Positions 15,469 to 22,865 are shown, numbered from the stretch's first letter. The stretch is DNA of 23,511 bases from Eggerthellaceae bacterium UBA3686 (GCA_002371495.1 DFIX01000026.1:56550-80060), one strand, 5' to 3'. Translations and numbers: made by a program. Notes: generated by a model from the sequence alone, not told the origin.

Positions 15469-16422
15469 ATGACAGCCAAAACTCTGAAGTCGGTATCGAG
15501 CGCGTTCGCAGTGGTTAGCGCTGTCATTCTGGCGCTGGCGCTCTTGCCCCTGTGCAAGGGGGTCCCGGTGGCACAAGAGGCTTATGCCGACAGCTACGCC
15601 GACACGCACCAGACGGCGCCGGCTCCCGATCATGTGATCATGCCGGAAGAGCTCGTGGGCAAATGGTCGCCCAATGCCGACGAATTCGAGCCTCAGTACA
15701 TCGAGATACGCTATGACGGCGATGACCTGGTTTATTACTACTACGGCATCGTTCACCCCCTAGGCAAGGGCAAGATCGAGGACCGTGCGACTGATTTCGA
15801 GTACAACCACGGCTACGTGGCGCTGCAGGGCAATCAAGGCACGTGCGCCTGCTATCTGACAAACGGTTCGCGCGAGTACGTGTCGTTCTACGTCGATGCG
15901 GCTTCGAAGGGATACATCACCAAGCAGGATGACGGAAAGAAGTTCCGCAAGGTCGGCAAGCCGGAAGCCTGGCGCTCGTACTTAGACTGGCCGACCAAGC
16001 CCGGCTGCTACGAGGAGACTACCGTGGCTACCGCCAAGGGCAAGACGACCACCGGCGCCAAGACCGAGGCGAGCTCCAAGGCCAAAGCTGCAAAGGTGAA
16101 GGTCGCCAACCTCAGTGCCACCAACGTAACCGGCGCCAACGCGCTGCTCTCGGCAACCGCTTACAAGGAGCCTGGCACCAACGTCAAGAACTGCGGTATC
16201 TACCTCGGGCAATCGCCGGCGACCATGACCCGCGTTAACGTCGAGGCTGTCCCGCAGGTGTCCAACGACTACCATGGCGGCAAGGACTTCGATATCTGGT
16301 ACGACCTCAACGACGAGCTTGGGATCACGCTCGAGCCTCACGCGAAGTACTACTACCAGTTCTACTGCGAAGTCGGAGACGAAGTGTACCTGAGCGACGT
16401 CGCCACCTTCACTACGAAGTAA
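15469..16422 (+). CDS. Secreted protein sharing the CHAP protein's C-terminal module
   Basis: A 317-residue exported protein. The signal peptide ends near QEAYA (residue 40). Residues about 55-165 form an unassigned domain beginning MPEELVGKWSP, with many Tyr and a CAC pair, perhaps a small beta-barrel (inference). A Lys/Ala/Thr-rich linker follows. The last ~95 residues are the fibronectin-like module seen in the CHAP protein (ALLSATAYK, CGIYLG, KDFDIWYDLNDELGI, YLSDVATFTTK). It has no catalytic CHAP residues. ATG 15469 follows GGAAAGGAA; earlier in-frame starts run through the promoter. The shared module and promoter suggest both proteins are made together and act at the same site of the envelope. 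Confidence 0.82.
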   Translation: MTAKTLKSVSSAFAVVSAVILALALLPLCKGVPVAQEAYADSYADTHQTAPAPDHVIMPEELVGKWSPNADEFEPQYIEIRYDGDDLVYYYYGIVHPLGKGKIEDRATDFEYNHGYVALQGNQGTCACYLTNGSREYVSFYVDAASKGYITKQDDGKKFRKVGKPEAWRSYLDWPTKPGCYEETTVATAKGKTTTGAKTEASSKAKAAKVKVANLSATNVTGANALLSATAYKEPGTNVKNCGIYLGQSPATMTRVNVEAVPQVSNDYHGGKDFDIWYDLNDELGITLEPHAKYYYQFYCEVGDEVYLSDVATFTTK

Positions 16423-16474
16423 GGCGCTTAAGCATCGACCGCATTCTCGCGGAGCAAGCGGCGGGCAGAGGATT

Positions 16475-16510
16475 GCGGAAGCGCGCTCGAAGCTACTTGC
16501 GCGCTTCCGC
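16475..16510. terminator. 12-bp perfect hairpin
   Basis: GCGGAAGCGCGC and GCGCGCTTCCGC with a 12-base loop, 52 bases after the stop of the secreted protein. There is no T run on the + strand, so the role is uncertain. Confidence 0.55.
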
Positions 16511-16614
16511 TCGTCTCGCAATGCTGAACAGCGTAGGGTGTTTTGCGCTATGGCACTTTTGAGCGGGCGACAACGGGGGCTTAGTTCGTCGTCTCATCTT
16601 TAGGCATCCTCTGC

Positions 16615-16647
16615 GCGAACAGCTTGCCCCAGGGGCAGAGTGTTCGC
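16615..16647. repeat. GAACA..CCCCAGGGG palindrome, degenerate copy 3
   Basis: GCGAACA...TGTTCGC with central TGCCCCAGGGGCA and two mismatched positions. It occupies the place held by the CAATTG palindrome in the other members of the promoter group. Confidence 0.7.
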
Positions 16648-16669
16648 TTTCGGGGTGCGGGATTACAGT
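16641..16669 (+). promoter_or_regulatory. Shared promoter site 4, lacking the CAATTG palindrome
   Basis: TGTTCG, 17 bases (CTTTCGGGGTGCGGGAT), then TACAGT. The spacer matches sites 2 and 3 closely, but the upstream palindrome is replaced by the other palindrome family. Confidence 0.55.
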
Positions 16670-16733
16670 GTCAAAACAAGCCGAAGCAAGCAAATGAAAA
16701 CCGCCAGGGGACATTTCGCCGAAGGCTTATCCG

Positions 16734-16739
16734 TATAAT
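16734..16739 (+). promoter_or_regulatory. Second -10 candidate before the ADP-ribosylglycohydrolase gene
   Basis: TATAAT 70 bases after TACAGT and 59 bases before the start codon. The lipoprotein gene has the same arrangement (69 and 58). No good -35 was found in either case. Confidence 0.4.
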
Positions 16740-16792
16740 TGCAAACGCGGGCGGGACGTGGTGTTCTACCCTTGCAGCAAAGGAGGTGCGCG

Positions 16793-17590
16793 ATGCTAGG
16801 CGCGATTGTGGGCGATGTGGTTGGAAGCGTATACGAGTGGCACAACATCAAGACGACGGAGTTTCCGCTGTTTGTCGAGAAGTGCGAGTTTACCGACGAC
16901 ACCGTAGCCACGATCGCGGTGGCGCACACCTTGCTCGACGCGTTCGATGGGCAGAAGCTGTCGACGGCCAAGCTCGTGAGTTTGATGAAGTCGTACGGGC
17001 GATTGTACCCCGATGCGGGCTACGGGCGGAAATTCCGCAGATGGTTGAAGAATCCGTACCCGAAACCCTATAACAGTTACGGCAACGGGTCTGCAATGCG
17101 CGTGTCGCCAGTGGCCTGGGTTTCAGACGATCTCGAGACCGTCGAGGCGCTTGCCCAGGCGACTGCCGAAATCACGCACAACCATCCCGAGGGCGTCAAG
17201 GGCGCGCAGGCCACGGCGGCGTGCATCCTGATGGCCCGGCAGGGCGCGGACAACGACGAGATTCGCTCGTACGTCGAGGGCAAGTACGGCTACGACCTGG
17301 GTTTCACCTTGGATGAGATCCGCGACGACTACAAGTTCGACGAGTCATGCCAGGGCACGGTGCCGCCGGCGATCGTGGCGTTCCTCGAGAGCGAAGATTT
17401 TGAAAGCGCGCTGCGGCTGGCCATTTCGGTCGGCGGCGATAGCGATACGCTGGCGGCCATCACCTGCTCGATCGCCCAAGGCCGCTACGGTATACCCGAC
17501 GATATCGCCGAGCAGACGAACAAGCGCCTGACCGAGCGGCTGCAGACGCTGACCAAACTGTTCTGCGATCGGTATGGCGTGAACGGATAA
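16793..17590 (+). CDS. ADP-ribosylglycohydrolase family protein
   Basis: A 265-residue soluble enzyme of the DraG/ARH type, expected to remove ADP-ribose from a protein, nucleic acid or small molecule using a two-metal centre. Motifs: GAIVGDVVGSVYEW (3-16), the metal-binding TDDT (34-37), GNGSAMRVSP (98-107) and GGDSDT (214-219) with the second metal-binding Asp pair. ATG 16793 follows a perfect AAGGAGG; in-frame upstream codons are non-conserved. The rtcB-like gene follows after 93 bases and a hairpin. Its target cannot be read; pairing with an RNA ligase makes removal of ADP-ribose from RNA ends worth considering (inference). Confidence 0.92.
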   Translation: MLGAIVGDVVGSVYEWHNIKTTEFPLFVEKCEFTDDTVATIAVAHTLLDAFDGQKLSTAKLVSLMKSYGRLYPDAGYGRKFRRWLKNPYPKPYNSYGNGSAMRVSPVAWVSDDLETVEALAQATAEITHNHPEGVKGAQATAACILMARQGADNDEIRSYVEGKYGYDLGFTLDEIRDDYKFDESCQGTVPPAIVAFLESEDFESALRLAISVGGDSDTLAAITCSIAQGRYGIPDDIAEQTNKRLTERLQTLTKLFCDRYGVNG

Positions 17591-17594
17591 GACC

Positions 17595-17630
17595 CTGTGC
17601 GCCAAGGGCCCAAGTCCCCTTGGCGCACAG
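17595..17630. terminator. 14-bp hairpin between ADP-ribosylglycohydrolase and rtcB
   Basis: CTGTGCGCCAAGGG pairs with CCCTTGGCGCACAG, 4 bases after the stop codon, with no T run. It may attenuate or process the message rather than end it, since rtcB follows on the same strand. Confidence 0.6.
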
Positions 17631-17683
17631 GAGCGCCTTGCGTAGGCGCTAACCATTGCTACTTTTTGATTAAGGGAAAGATG

Positions 17684-18760
17684 ATGACAAACTTAAAGAT
17701 TTACGCACGCAACCTCGAGCAAGAGGCTGCTGAGCAGATAAAGACGCTGTCGGAGCAGCCCGCATTCGAGGGCGCAACGATTAGGATCATGCCCGATGCT
17801 CATGCGGGCACCGGATGCGTTGTCGGCTTCACGGCAGATCTTGGAGACAAGGTCGTTCCGAATCTGGTCGGCGTCGACATCGGCTGCGGGATGCTCACGG
17901 TTCCGACGAGCGTCCCCGATGACCTGGCGGAGTTTGACGGGTGCGTTCAGCGGGCAGTCCCCGCGGGCTTCTCGATTCATCCGCGCGAGACGTGCGACGT
18001 TACCCAGCTGGGGCTTTTGTGCGAGCCGCAGCTGACCAAGGTGCAGAAGCTCAACTGCAGCTTGGGGACGCTCGGGGGCGGCAACCACTTCGTCGAGCTC
18101 GACGTAAGCGGGCCCAAGGCCTACCTCGTCATCCACAGCGGCTCGCGCAACCTGGGCTTGCAGGTTGCTAACGTCTACCAGAAGCTCGCTGTTGCCGAGT
18201 GCGCTGGCGACGTTCCCGACAACCTGAAGTACCTGACCGGCGAGCTCGCTGAGTCGTACTTGCACGACATGCGCATCTGCCAGACATGGGCTCGCGCTAA
18301 CCGCGAGGCAATGGCAGATGCTGTGCTGGCAGCTTACGGGCTCGAGTCTGCGGGGGAGCGCTTCCATACCGTCCACAACTACATTGCCGACGACGGCATT
18401 ATCCGCAAGGGCGCTATCAGCGCACGCGAGGGCGAGCGGGTCCTTATACCGTTCAACATGCGCGATGGTGCTGCGATTTGCGTCGGCAAGGGCAACGAGG
18501 ACTGGAATTTCTCGGCTCCGCACGGCGCTGGGCGCGCCATGAGCCGCAGTAAGGCACGCGAGATGCTCGACGTTGGCAATTTCCAGGCGCAGATGCGGGG
18601 CATTTACACGACCACCGCAAACGCCGAGACCATCGACGAGGCCCCCGATGCCTACAAGCCGGCTCAAGAGATCGTCGAGCTCTTGCAGCCCACGGTCGAC
18701 ATCGTCGAGCGCATAGTCCCGGTGTACAACTTCAAGGCCTGCAACAAGCCCTCGAAGTAA
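17684..18760 (+). CDS. rtcB: RtcB-family RNA ligase
   Basis: A 358-residue member of the RtcB family, which joins 2',3'-cyclic-phosphate or 3'-phosphate RNA ends to 5'-OH ends using GTP and Mn2+. Metal-binding residues are in GVDIGCGM (Asp65, Cys68), GGGNHFVELD (His135), IHSGSRNLG (His151) and HNYI (His231). The guanylate-accepting His is in SAPHGAGRAMSR (His280). It is shorter than the classic ~480-residue archaeal form but within the range of short bacterial RtcBs. ATG 17684 is favoured by the distance to AAGGGA; ATG 17681 is equally plausible in sequence. It lies just after the ADP-ribosylglycohydrolase gene, suggesting an RNA damage-repair pair. A palindromic repeat follows the stop codon at once. 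Confidence 0.92.
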   Translation: MTNLKIYARNLEQEAAEQIKTLSEQPAFEGATIRIMPDAHAGTGCVVGFTADLGDKVVPNLVGVDIGCGMLTVPTSVPDDLAEFDGCVQRAVPAGFSIHPRETCDVTQLGLLCEPQLTKVQKLNCSLGTLGGGNHFVELDVSGPKAYLVIHSGSRNLGLQVANVYQKLAVAECAGDVPDNLKYLTGELAESYLHDMRICQTWARANREAMADAVLAAYGLESAGERFHTVHNYIADDGIIRKGAISAREGERVLIPFNMRDGAAICVGKGNEDWNFSAPHGAGRAMSRSKAREMLDVGNFQAQMRGIYTTTANAETIDEAPDAYKPAQEIVELLQPTVDIVERIVPVYNFKACNKPSK

Positions 18761-18763
18761 GCG

Positions 18764-18800
18764 GAATGTGAAAAAGGGGTCAGACCCCTTTTTCACATTC
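18764..18800. repeat. Palindromic repeat, GGGGTCAGACCCC-core family, copy 5
   Basis: A 37-base palindrome, perfect but for the central base, starting 3 bases after the rtcB stop. Together with the bases that follow it (TTCGTCATGC...), it matches the junction at 21808-21885 where the phospholipase C-like gene ends. Confidence 0.92.
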
Positions 18801-18801
18801 G

Positions 18802-18999
18802 TCATGCATCTGCAGGCCGATTGAGGAAGTTGGCGTCGCCGAAGAACCCGTCTGGTGACGCATACCTGGCGCTCATGCGCGTGATGCGGGTGAATGGAGC
18901 GTATATATCCAAATGGAACAGTTTTTGCGCGAGGCGTGTCAGTTTCTGCTCGGCCGATAACGGTACGGCGGCGGGAATGCTTAGATTGGGTTGCGACAA
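18802..18999 (-). pseudogene. Remnant of a phospholipase C-like gene 3' end
   Basis: The minus-strand frame ends in GDANFLNRPADA-stop, closely matching the GNVNFLGRPVEA end of the protein encoded at 21847-22803. Upstream in the same frame LTRLAQKLFHLD resembles its LNRLAQLALD. Only about 65 codons remain and the N-terminal metal-binding part is absent, so this is best read as a deleted copy left beside its repeat. The open frame reaches into the promoter of the lipoprotein gene. Confidence 0.5.
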
Positions 19000-19033
19000 T
19001 TGCGCAATCGATTTCGGAGTGCAGGCTTACAGT
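18997..19033 (+). promoter_or_regulatory. Shared promoter/operator site 3 (lipoprotein gene)
   Basis: CAATTGCGCAATCG (one base off the palindrome, 18997-19010), 17 bases (ATTTCGGAGTGCAGGCT), then TACAGT (19028-19033). A further TATAAT lies at 19097-19102. The whole leader aligns with that of the ADP-ribosylglycohydrolase gene. Confidence 0.7.
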
Positions 19034-19154
19034 TTCAAACGTGCTGGAGTGAACAAATGGCAATTGCCAGGTGTCATTTTGTCGCGGGCGTATTTGTATA
19101 ATTTCAAGCGTAGGCGGGATGTTCGCCTCCCGCGGGAAAGGGAGAGGATCGACC

Positions 19155-21809
19155 ATGAGTAAACGCTATGTTGTGGTGCTTGCCGTTGGATTGGCTGTTT
19201 TGCTTGGGCTGGCGGGCTGCTCTTCTGGCCTGCCGTTCGGCTTGGGCAACCATACAGCCGATTCCGCCGAGCTTGAGAAGCAGGAAAGCGTGCGCGTAGA
19301 GGTGCAGGGCGCGGTTTCCCAGTATACCCAGGCCGACGGCACGGTGAGCACTGACGATGTCGACGCTTACATCGATGCTGCTTACCAGGCTTTCAAGGAT
19401 TCCGATGATTCGTCGGTGGCTCACGTGGGCCGCAATGACGAATGCGCTTGGGCCGAATTCGATGACGGAAGCGTTATGGTGAGCTTGCCTGCTGTCGATG
19501 GGCTGATGTCGATGTCGGTTGATGCGGATTGTTCGATCCAGACGTACGAGCCGTGCAACAGCATGTTCCCTGATAGATGCCGAGAGTATCTGGCAATGAC
19601 CGACGAGGCGGCAGAGGGGCTTGCGGGACAATCTCCGAAGTGGCGCCACGACGTGGACTTGCGAAATACGCAAGTGACACTCGATGCCCTCAAACAGCTT
19701 GGCTCGGATTCAAGCAACGAGATAATCCTCTGGCGCGGGCATGGTGGCTTTTCCGATGATCTGGGTTCGTTTCTGCTCACTGGTGAGCAGGCTGATACAA
19801 AGCGGCGTGGCACGGACGCGGATTACAACGCCGAGTTTACAAGCAGGCGGATAGTGACATGCGTTGATGGAAACGTTGCCATAACGTCCAAGTTCGTTGA
19901 CGAGTATATATCGGGCCTTGATGGTGCGCTCGTGCATTTGGGCGCGTGCTCGTCGGGCCGGGAGTCGCAGTTGGCCGATGCGTTTTTGCGGGCCGGCGCG
20001 AAGACCGTGTCTGGCTACTCGCGAACCGTATTGGTTGTGTATGACGGCTTGATGTCGCGTGACTTCATGAAGGAGCTCGGCGCGCGGGGTTCGAACGGTT
20101 ACCCGACAGCCAAAGAAGCGCTTGCGCAGGCCCAAGCTGCCAACGGTGCGAGCGACACCGATCAGTATGGCGGGGAAGGGGCGCGGCTCGTGCTCTTTGG
20201 CGATGAGGATTTCCGTCTGGACGAGGCCAAGGCGGCCAACAGCTCCTCGTCGAGCGTACCCGCCGGCAACCCCGTGTACGACGCATACTACAAAAAGGTC
20301 CAAGAATACCAGGGCACGTATGGCGAGCATGGCGTGCGCAGCGATTCCGACGAATATGGCGAGTTCGATGGTGTAACGGGTTTAGGGCTCGTGGAGCTCA
20401 TTGACTTCGATCACGACGGCACCGAGGAGCTCGTGTTGGGCTACGGCGACGAGTCGAAAATGCAGTCGGATTCGATCCATGGCAACTTCAGCGCATACTT
20501 TTTGGAAGTGTGGGGATATGACAATGGGCAGGTCAAGCGGTTGTACCAGGGTGAGCCATTACATGGCGACATTGACACCGTGTCGTTCGAGCTCGACATC
20601 TCAGATGATGCGAGCAAGTCGAGCGTGGTTCGCGAAGGCAATTACGTGGCCGGTGCAGACTCGTTCAGGTACCTTGGCCTTTCGGGCGGCTCGTTCAACG
20701 TCATCGACGAGATGAGCTGGTCGTACGACGATTCCAAGTATTACGTCAATGGCAAGTCGGTCAGCGAAGACGAGTACGGTGCCGCGATGGATGTGTACAG
20801 CTCGAGCCCGTATCGCGTCGTATACTACACGCTTGGCGATCTTTCGTTCGGCGTCGGTGAGCAGGTGGACTACCAATCGGAGCTGTTTGCGCATACCGAC
20901 GAGGTAATCGCCAAGCTCGCGGCATCTGCGGGCGGCACGACCTCTGGCGGCGCTGCGGGAGGTTCCACGAGCGGTGGCGCGACGGGCGGCACCGCATCGA
21001 GCGGGGCGACAGGCACGACAACTCCTCCGACCGGCGGGGCCACGGGCGGCAGCATGAGTGGCAACACGGGCGGTTTCGCTCCTTCGGGAAACGCTTCGGC
21101 AAGCAACCCAGATCCGGGCTCTTCCGCGCCCGCCCCGCCGAGCGGCTCGCTCGTGAACGACCCCAGCCAGACCGGCTCCGACGGCTACGTGCTGCCCCAG
21201 TCCGACACGCACCGCTACACCGAAAGCGAGCTTTCGGGGCTCGATTTGTGGGGGCTGTGCGTGGCGCGCAACGAGATACCGGCAAGGCACGGCTTTATTG
21301 TCGATCGCGATGACCTGTCGGCCTACTTCAACGGGAAGTCCTGGTACGAAGGCTTCCTCACGCGTAAGGAGTTCCAAAGCAAGGTAGGCATCCTCAACAA
21401 GACCGAGGAGGCCAACGTCGCCACCATCCTTGCGATGGAGAAGAGGATGGGCTCGCCGTACGTGCCGTCGCACATCGACCCGTTCGTGGCCGACCCCGAC
21501 AACGTCGCCCCCGACGGCTACGTGCTGCCGCAATCCGACACGCACAAGTACACGAAAAAGGAGCTCTCGGCGCTCGACGACTGGGGCCTGTGCATCGCGC
21601 GCAACGAGATAGCGGCTAGGCACGGTCTGATCTTCGATAGGAGCGAAACCGCCAATTACTTCGCAGGCAAGACCTGGTACAAGGGAACCCTCACGCGCAA
21701 GGAGTTCCGCAGCATCGCCAACATCCTCAACGAGGTCGAGGAGGCCAACGTCGCCACCATCCTCGAAATCGAGGAGCAGCGCAACTCACCCTATAGGCCC
21801 GAGCAATAA
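19155..21809 (+). CDS. Surface lipoprotein with clan-CD peptidase-like domain and two YARHG domains
   Basis: An 884-residue exported lipoprotein. The signal peptide ends at the lipobox LAGC (Cys22), so it should be anchored to the outer face of the membrane. Residues about 165-355 look like a clan-CD cysteine peptidase (caspase, gingipain, CHAT type): IILWRGHGG with His196, then LVHLGACSSGR with Cys265, each after a hydrophobic strand, as the HG and AC signature requires. The segment at 373-575 has FDHDGTEELVLG (418-429), YFLEVWGYDNGQ and KSVSEDEYGAA, shared with zinc-ribbon paralogs B and C. A Gly/Ser/Thr linker (592-664) leads to two YARHG domains (about 665-772 and 778-884), each with ARNEI.ARHG; the first is nearly identical to paralog A's. 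ATG 19155 follows GGGAGAGGATC. Peptidase activity is inferred, not shown. Confidence 0.85.
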   Translation: MSKRYVVVLAVGLAVLLGLAGCSSGLPFGLGNHTADSAELEKQESVRVEVQGAVSQYTQADGTVSTDDVDAYIDAAYQAFKDSDDSSVAHVGRNDECAWAEFDDGSVMVSLPAVDGLMSMSVDADCSIQTYEPCNSMFPDRCREYLAMTDEAAEGLAGQSPKWRHDVDLRNTQVTLDALKQLGSDSSNEIILWRGHGGFSDDLGSFLLTGEQADTKRRGTDADYNAEFTSRRIVTCVDGNVAITSKFVDEYISGLDGALVHLGACSSGRESQLADAFLRAGAKTVSGYSRTVLVVYDGLMSRDFMKELGARGSNGYPTAKEALAQAQAANGASDTDQYGGEGARLVLFGDEDFRLDEAKAANSSSSSVPAGNPVYDAYYKKVQEYQGTYGEHGVRSDSDEYGEFDGVTGLGLVELIDFDHDGTEELVLGYGDESKMQSDSIHGNFSAYFLEVWGYDNGQVKRLYQGEPLHGDIDTVSFELDISDDASKSSVVREGNYVAGADSFRYLGLSGGSFNVIDEMSWSYDDSKYYVNGKSVSEDEYGAAMDVYSSSPYRVVYYTLGDLSFGVGEQVDYQSELFAHTDEVIAKLAASAGGTTSGGAAGGSTSGGATGGTASSGATGTTTPPTGGATGGSMSGNTGGFAPSGNASASNPDPGSSAPAPPSGSLVNDPSQTGSDGYVLPQSDTHRYTESELSGLDLWGLCVARNEIPARHGFIVDRDDLSAYFNGKSWYEGFLTRKEFQSKVGILNKTEEANVATILAMEKRMGSPYVPSHIDPFVADPDNVAPDGYVLPQSDTHKYTKKELSALDDWGLCIARNEIAARHGLIFDRSETANYFAGKTWYKGTLTRKEFRSIANILNEVEEANVATILEIEEQRNSPYRPEQ

Positions 21810-21843
21810 AATGTGAAAAAGGGGTCTGACCCCTTTTTCACCT
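21808..21843. repeat. Palindromic repeat, GGGGTCTGACCCC-core family, copy 6
   Basis: AAATGTG...TTCACCTT palindrome overlapping the lipoprotein stop codon (21807-21809) and ending 4 bases before the stop of the converging phospholipase C-like gene. It is well placed as a two-way terminator. Confidence 0.9.
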
Positions 21844-21846
21844 TCG

Positions 21847-22803
21847 TCATGCCTCTACGGGGCGGCCGAGGAAGTTGACGTTGCCGACGAGCGCCTCGCA
21901 ATCGCGTAGTCCGAAGCTGGGCTCGGCAAACGCGGGCAGCACCCGAAGGGCGCGCTCCCGTGCCTGCAAGTAGAGGTCGTCGAAGCTGGCGCTTATGGTC
22001 GCACCGTCGGAAAACGGAACCTCCCACGTTACGCGGTCGTCGTTTGCAAACGGAGTTTGCTGCCGCTTTTCGCCGCGATGCGAGAGCGCCAGCAGGTAAG
22101 CGGATAGCATGCCGGCGCCCGCCAGGTAGTCGAAGCGCTGCCGTAGCCCCGCGCTCTTCGAATCGAGCGCCAGCTGCGCGAGCCTGTTCAGGCTCACCGC
22201 CGTTGCGAAGGTCGCCTCTGTTACGGGCAGGTCGTAAACTTCGCTCAGCGCGGGCGCATACCGTTTGGAAATGTCGATGAGCGCCGCCACGGGGCAGCGC
22301 AGCATGTTCTTGTGCGGGGGAAGCGTTGCGGCGGTGGCCCCGAGTCTCGAGGTCAGTACGTACTCGTCGAGCGCCGTCTCAATCGTGGCATGCACCACGC
22401 GATGCGACCACACTTCCGAAAGTCCCTCCAGGCGCAAGCGACAGATGGCGTGCTGCTGGGCGTACACGAGCGGGTGCACCGTGGAGTCGAGCAGGTAATG
22501 GCAGACGAACCCCAGGGCATACGCCATGCAGGCAGCTTGGTCGGGCTTTTGTGTGGACCCAGCGGGCGCCACAAGATGCTCGTGCAGGGCAAACAGCAGC
22601 TGCGGCGTGCGCTGCTTATGCATGGTCTGGCCGAGTTTTCGCAAATGGCGTTCGGCCGGTAGCGCCTTAAGGTAGAAGAACGGATCAGGGCCCAAGTTTC
22701 CCAAAAGGAACGCGTCGCGGGCTGCTTGATTATCGCCCACGAGCTGGGAACAGCTGCTGTAGACATCGGTTCCGAACAAGTGATGCGTAGCTATCCCCGG
22801 CAT
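21847..22803 (-). CDS. Zinc-dependent phospholipase C family protein
   Basis: A 318-residue protein of the Zn-dependent phospholipase C type (PF00882-like), a metal-dependent fold whose bacterial cytosolic members have unclear substrates. Conserved residues: MPGIATHHLFG (His7, His8), GNLGPDPF (Asp40), TMHKQ (His62), GFVCHYLLDSTVHP (His102, Asp106, His110) and HATIETALDEYV. There is no convincing signal peptide, so secretion is doubtful. The start is placed at ATG 22803 because MPGIATHH is the family's usual beginning and GGGG lies about 9 bases upstream; ATG 22809 and ATG 22848 are in-frame alternatives. It converges on the lipoprotein gene. A remnant of a related gene lies at 18802-18999. 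Confidence 0.87.
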   Translation of the reverse strand: MPGIATHHLFGTDVYSSCSQLVGDNQAARDAFLLGNLGPDPFFYLKALPAERHLRKLGQTMHKQRTPQLLFALHEHLVAPAGSTQKPDQAACMAYALGFVCHYLLDSTVHPLVYAQQHAICRLRLEGLSEVWSHRVVHATIETALDEYVLTSRLGATAATLPPHKNMLRCPVAALIDISKRYAPALSEVYDLPVTEATFATAVSLNRLAQLALDSKSAGLRQRFDYLAGAGMLSAYLLALSHRGEKRQQTPFANDDRVTWEVPFSDGATISASFDDLYLQARERALRVLPAFAEPSFGLRDCEALVGNVNFLGRPVEA

Positions 22804-22865
22804 CGCCATCAACCCCGTTTCCCGATCGCATGCCTTTTGCCAACTCATTGTAGCAGCGAAAACAT

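Larger units (their letters stand above)
16423..16792. other. 370-base gap before the ADP-ribosylglycohydrolase gene
   Basis: No gene seen. It contains a strong hairpin (16475-16510), a worn piece of the GTGCAAAAG composite repeat around 16543-16565 (GCTATGGCACTTTTG intact), a worn GAACA..CCCC palindrome (16615-16647) and two promoter-like blocks (TACAGT at 16664, TATAAT at 16734). Confidence 0.65.

Noticed and set aside
17693..19156. 487-codon minus-strand frame opposite rtcB
   Set aside because: Complement shadow of rtcB, whose catalytic residues are all intact; it also runs through repeats and the lipoprotein promoter.
20601..21623. Long minus-strand frame opposite the lipoprotein gene
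   Set aside because: It lies against the well-supported YARHG and linker coding region and has low-complexity Arg/Ala content.
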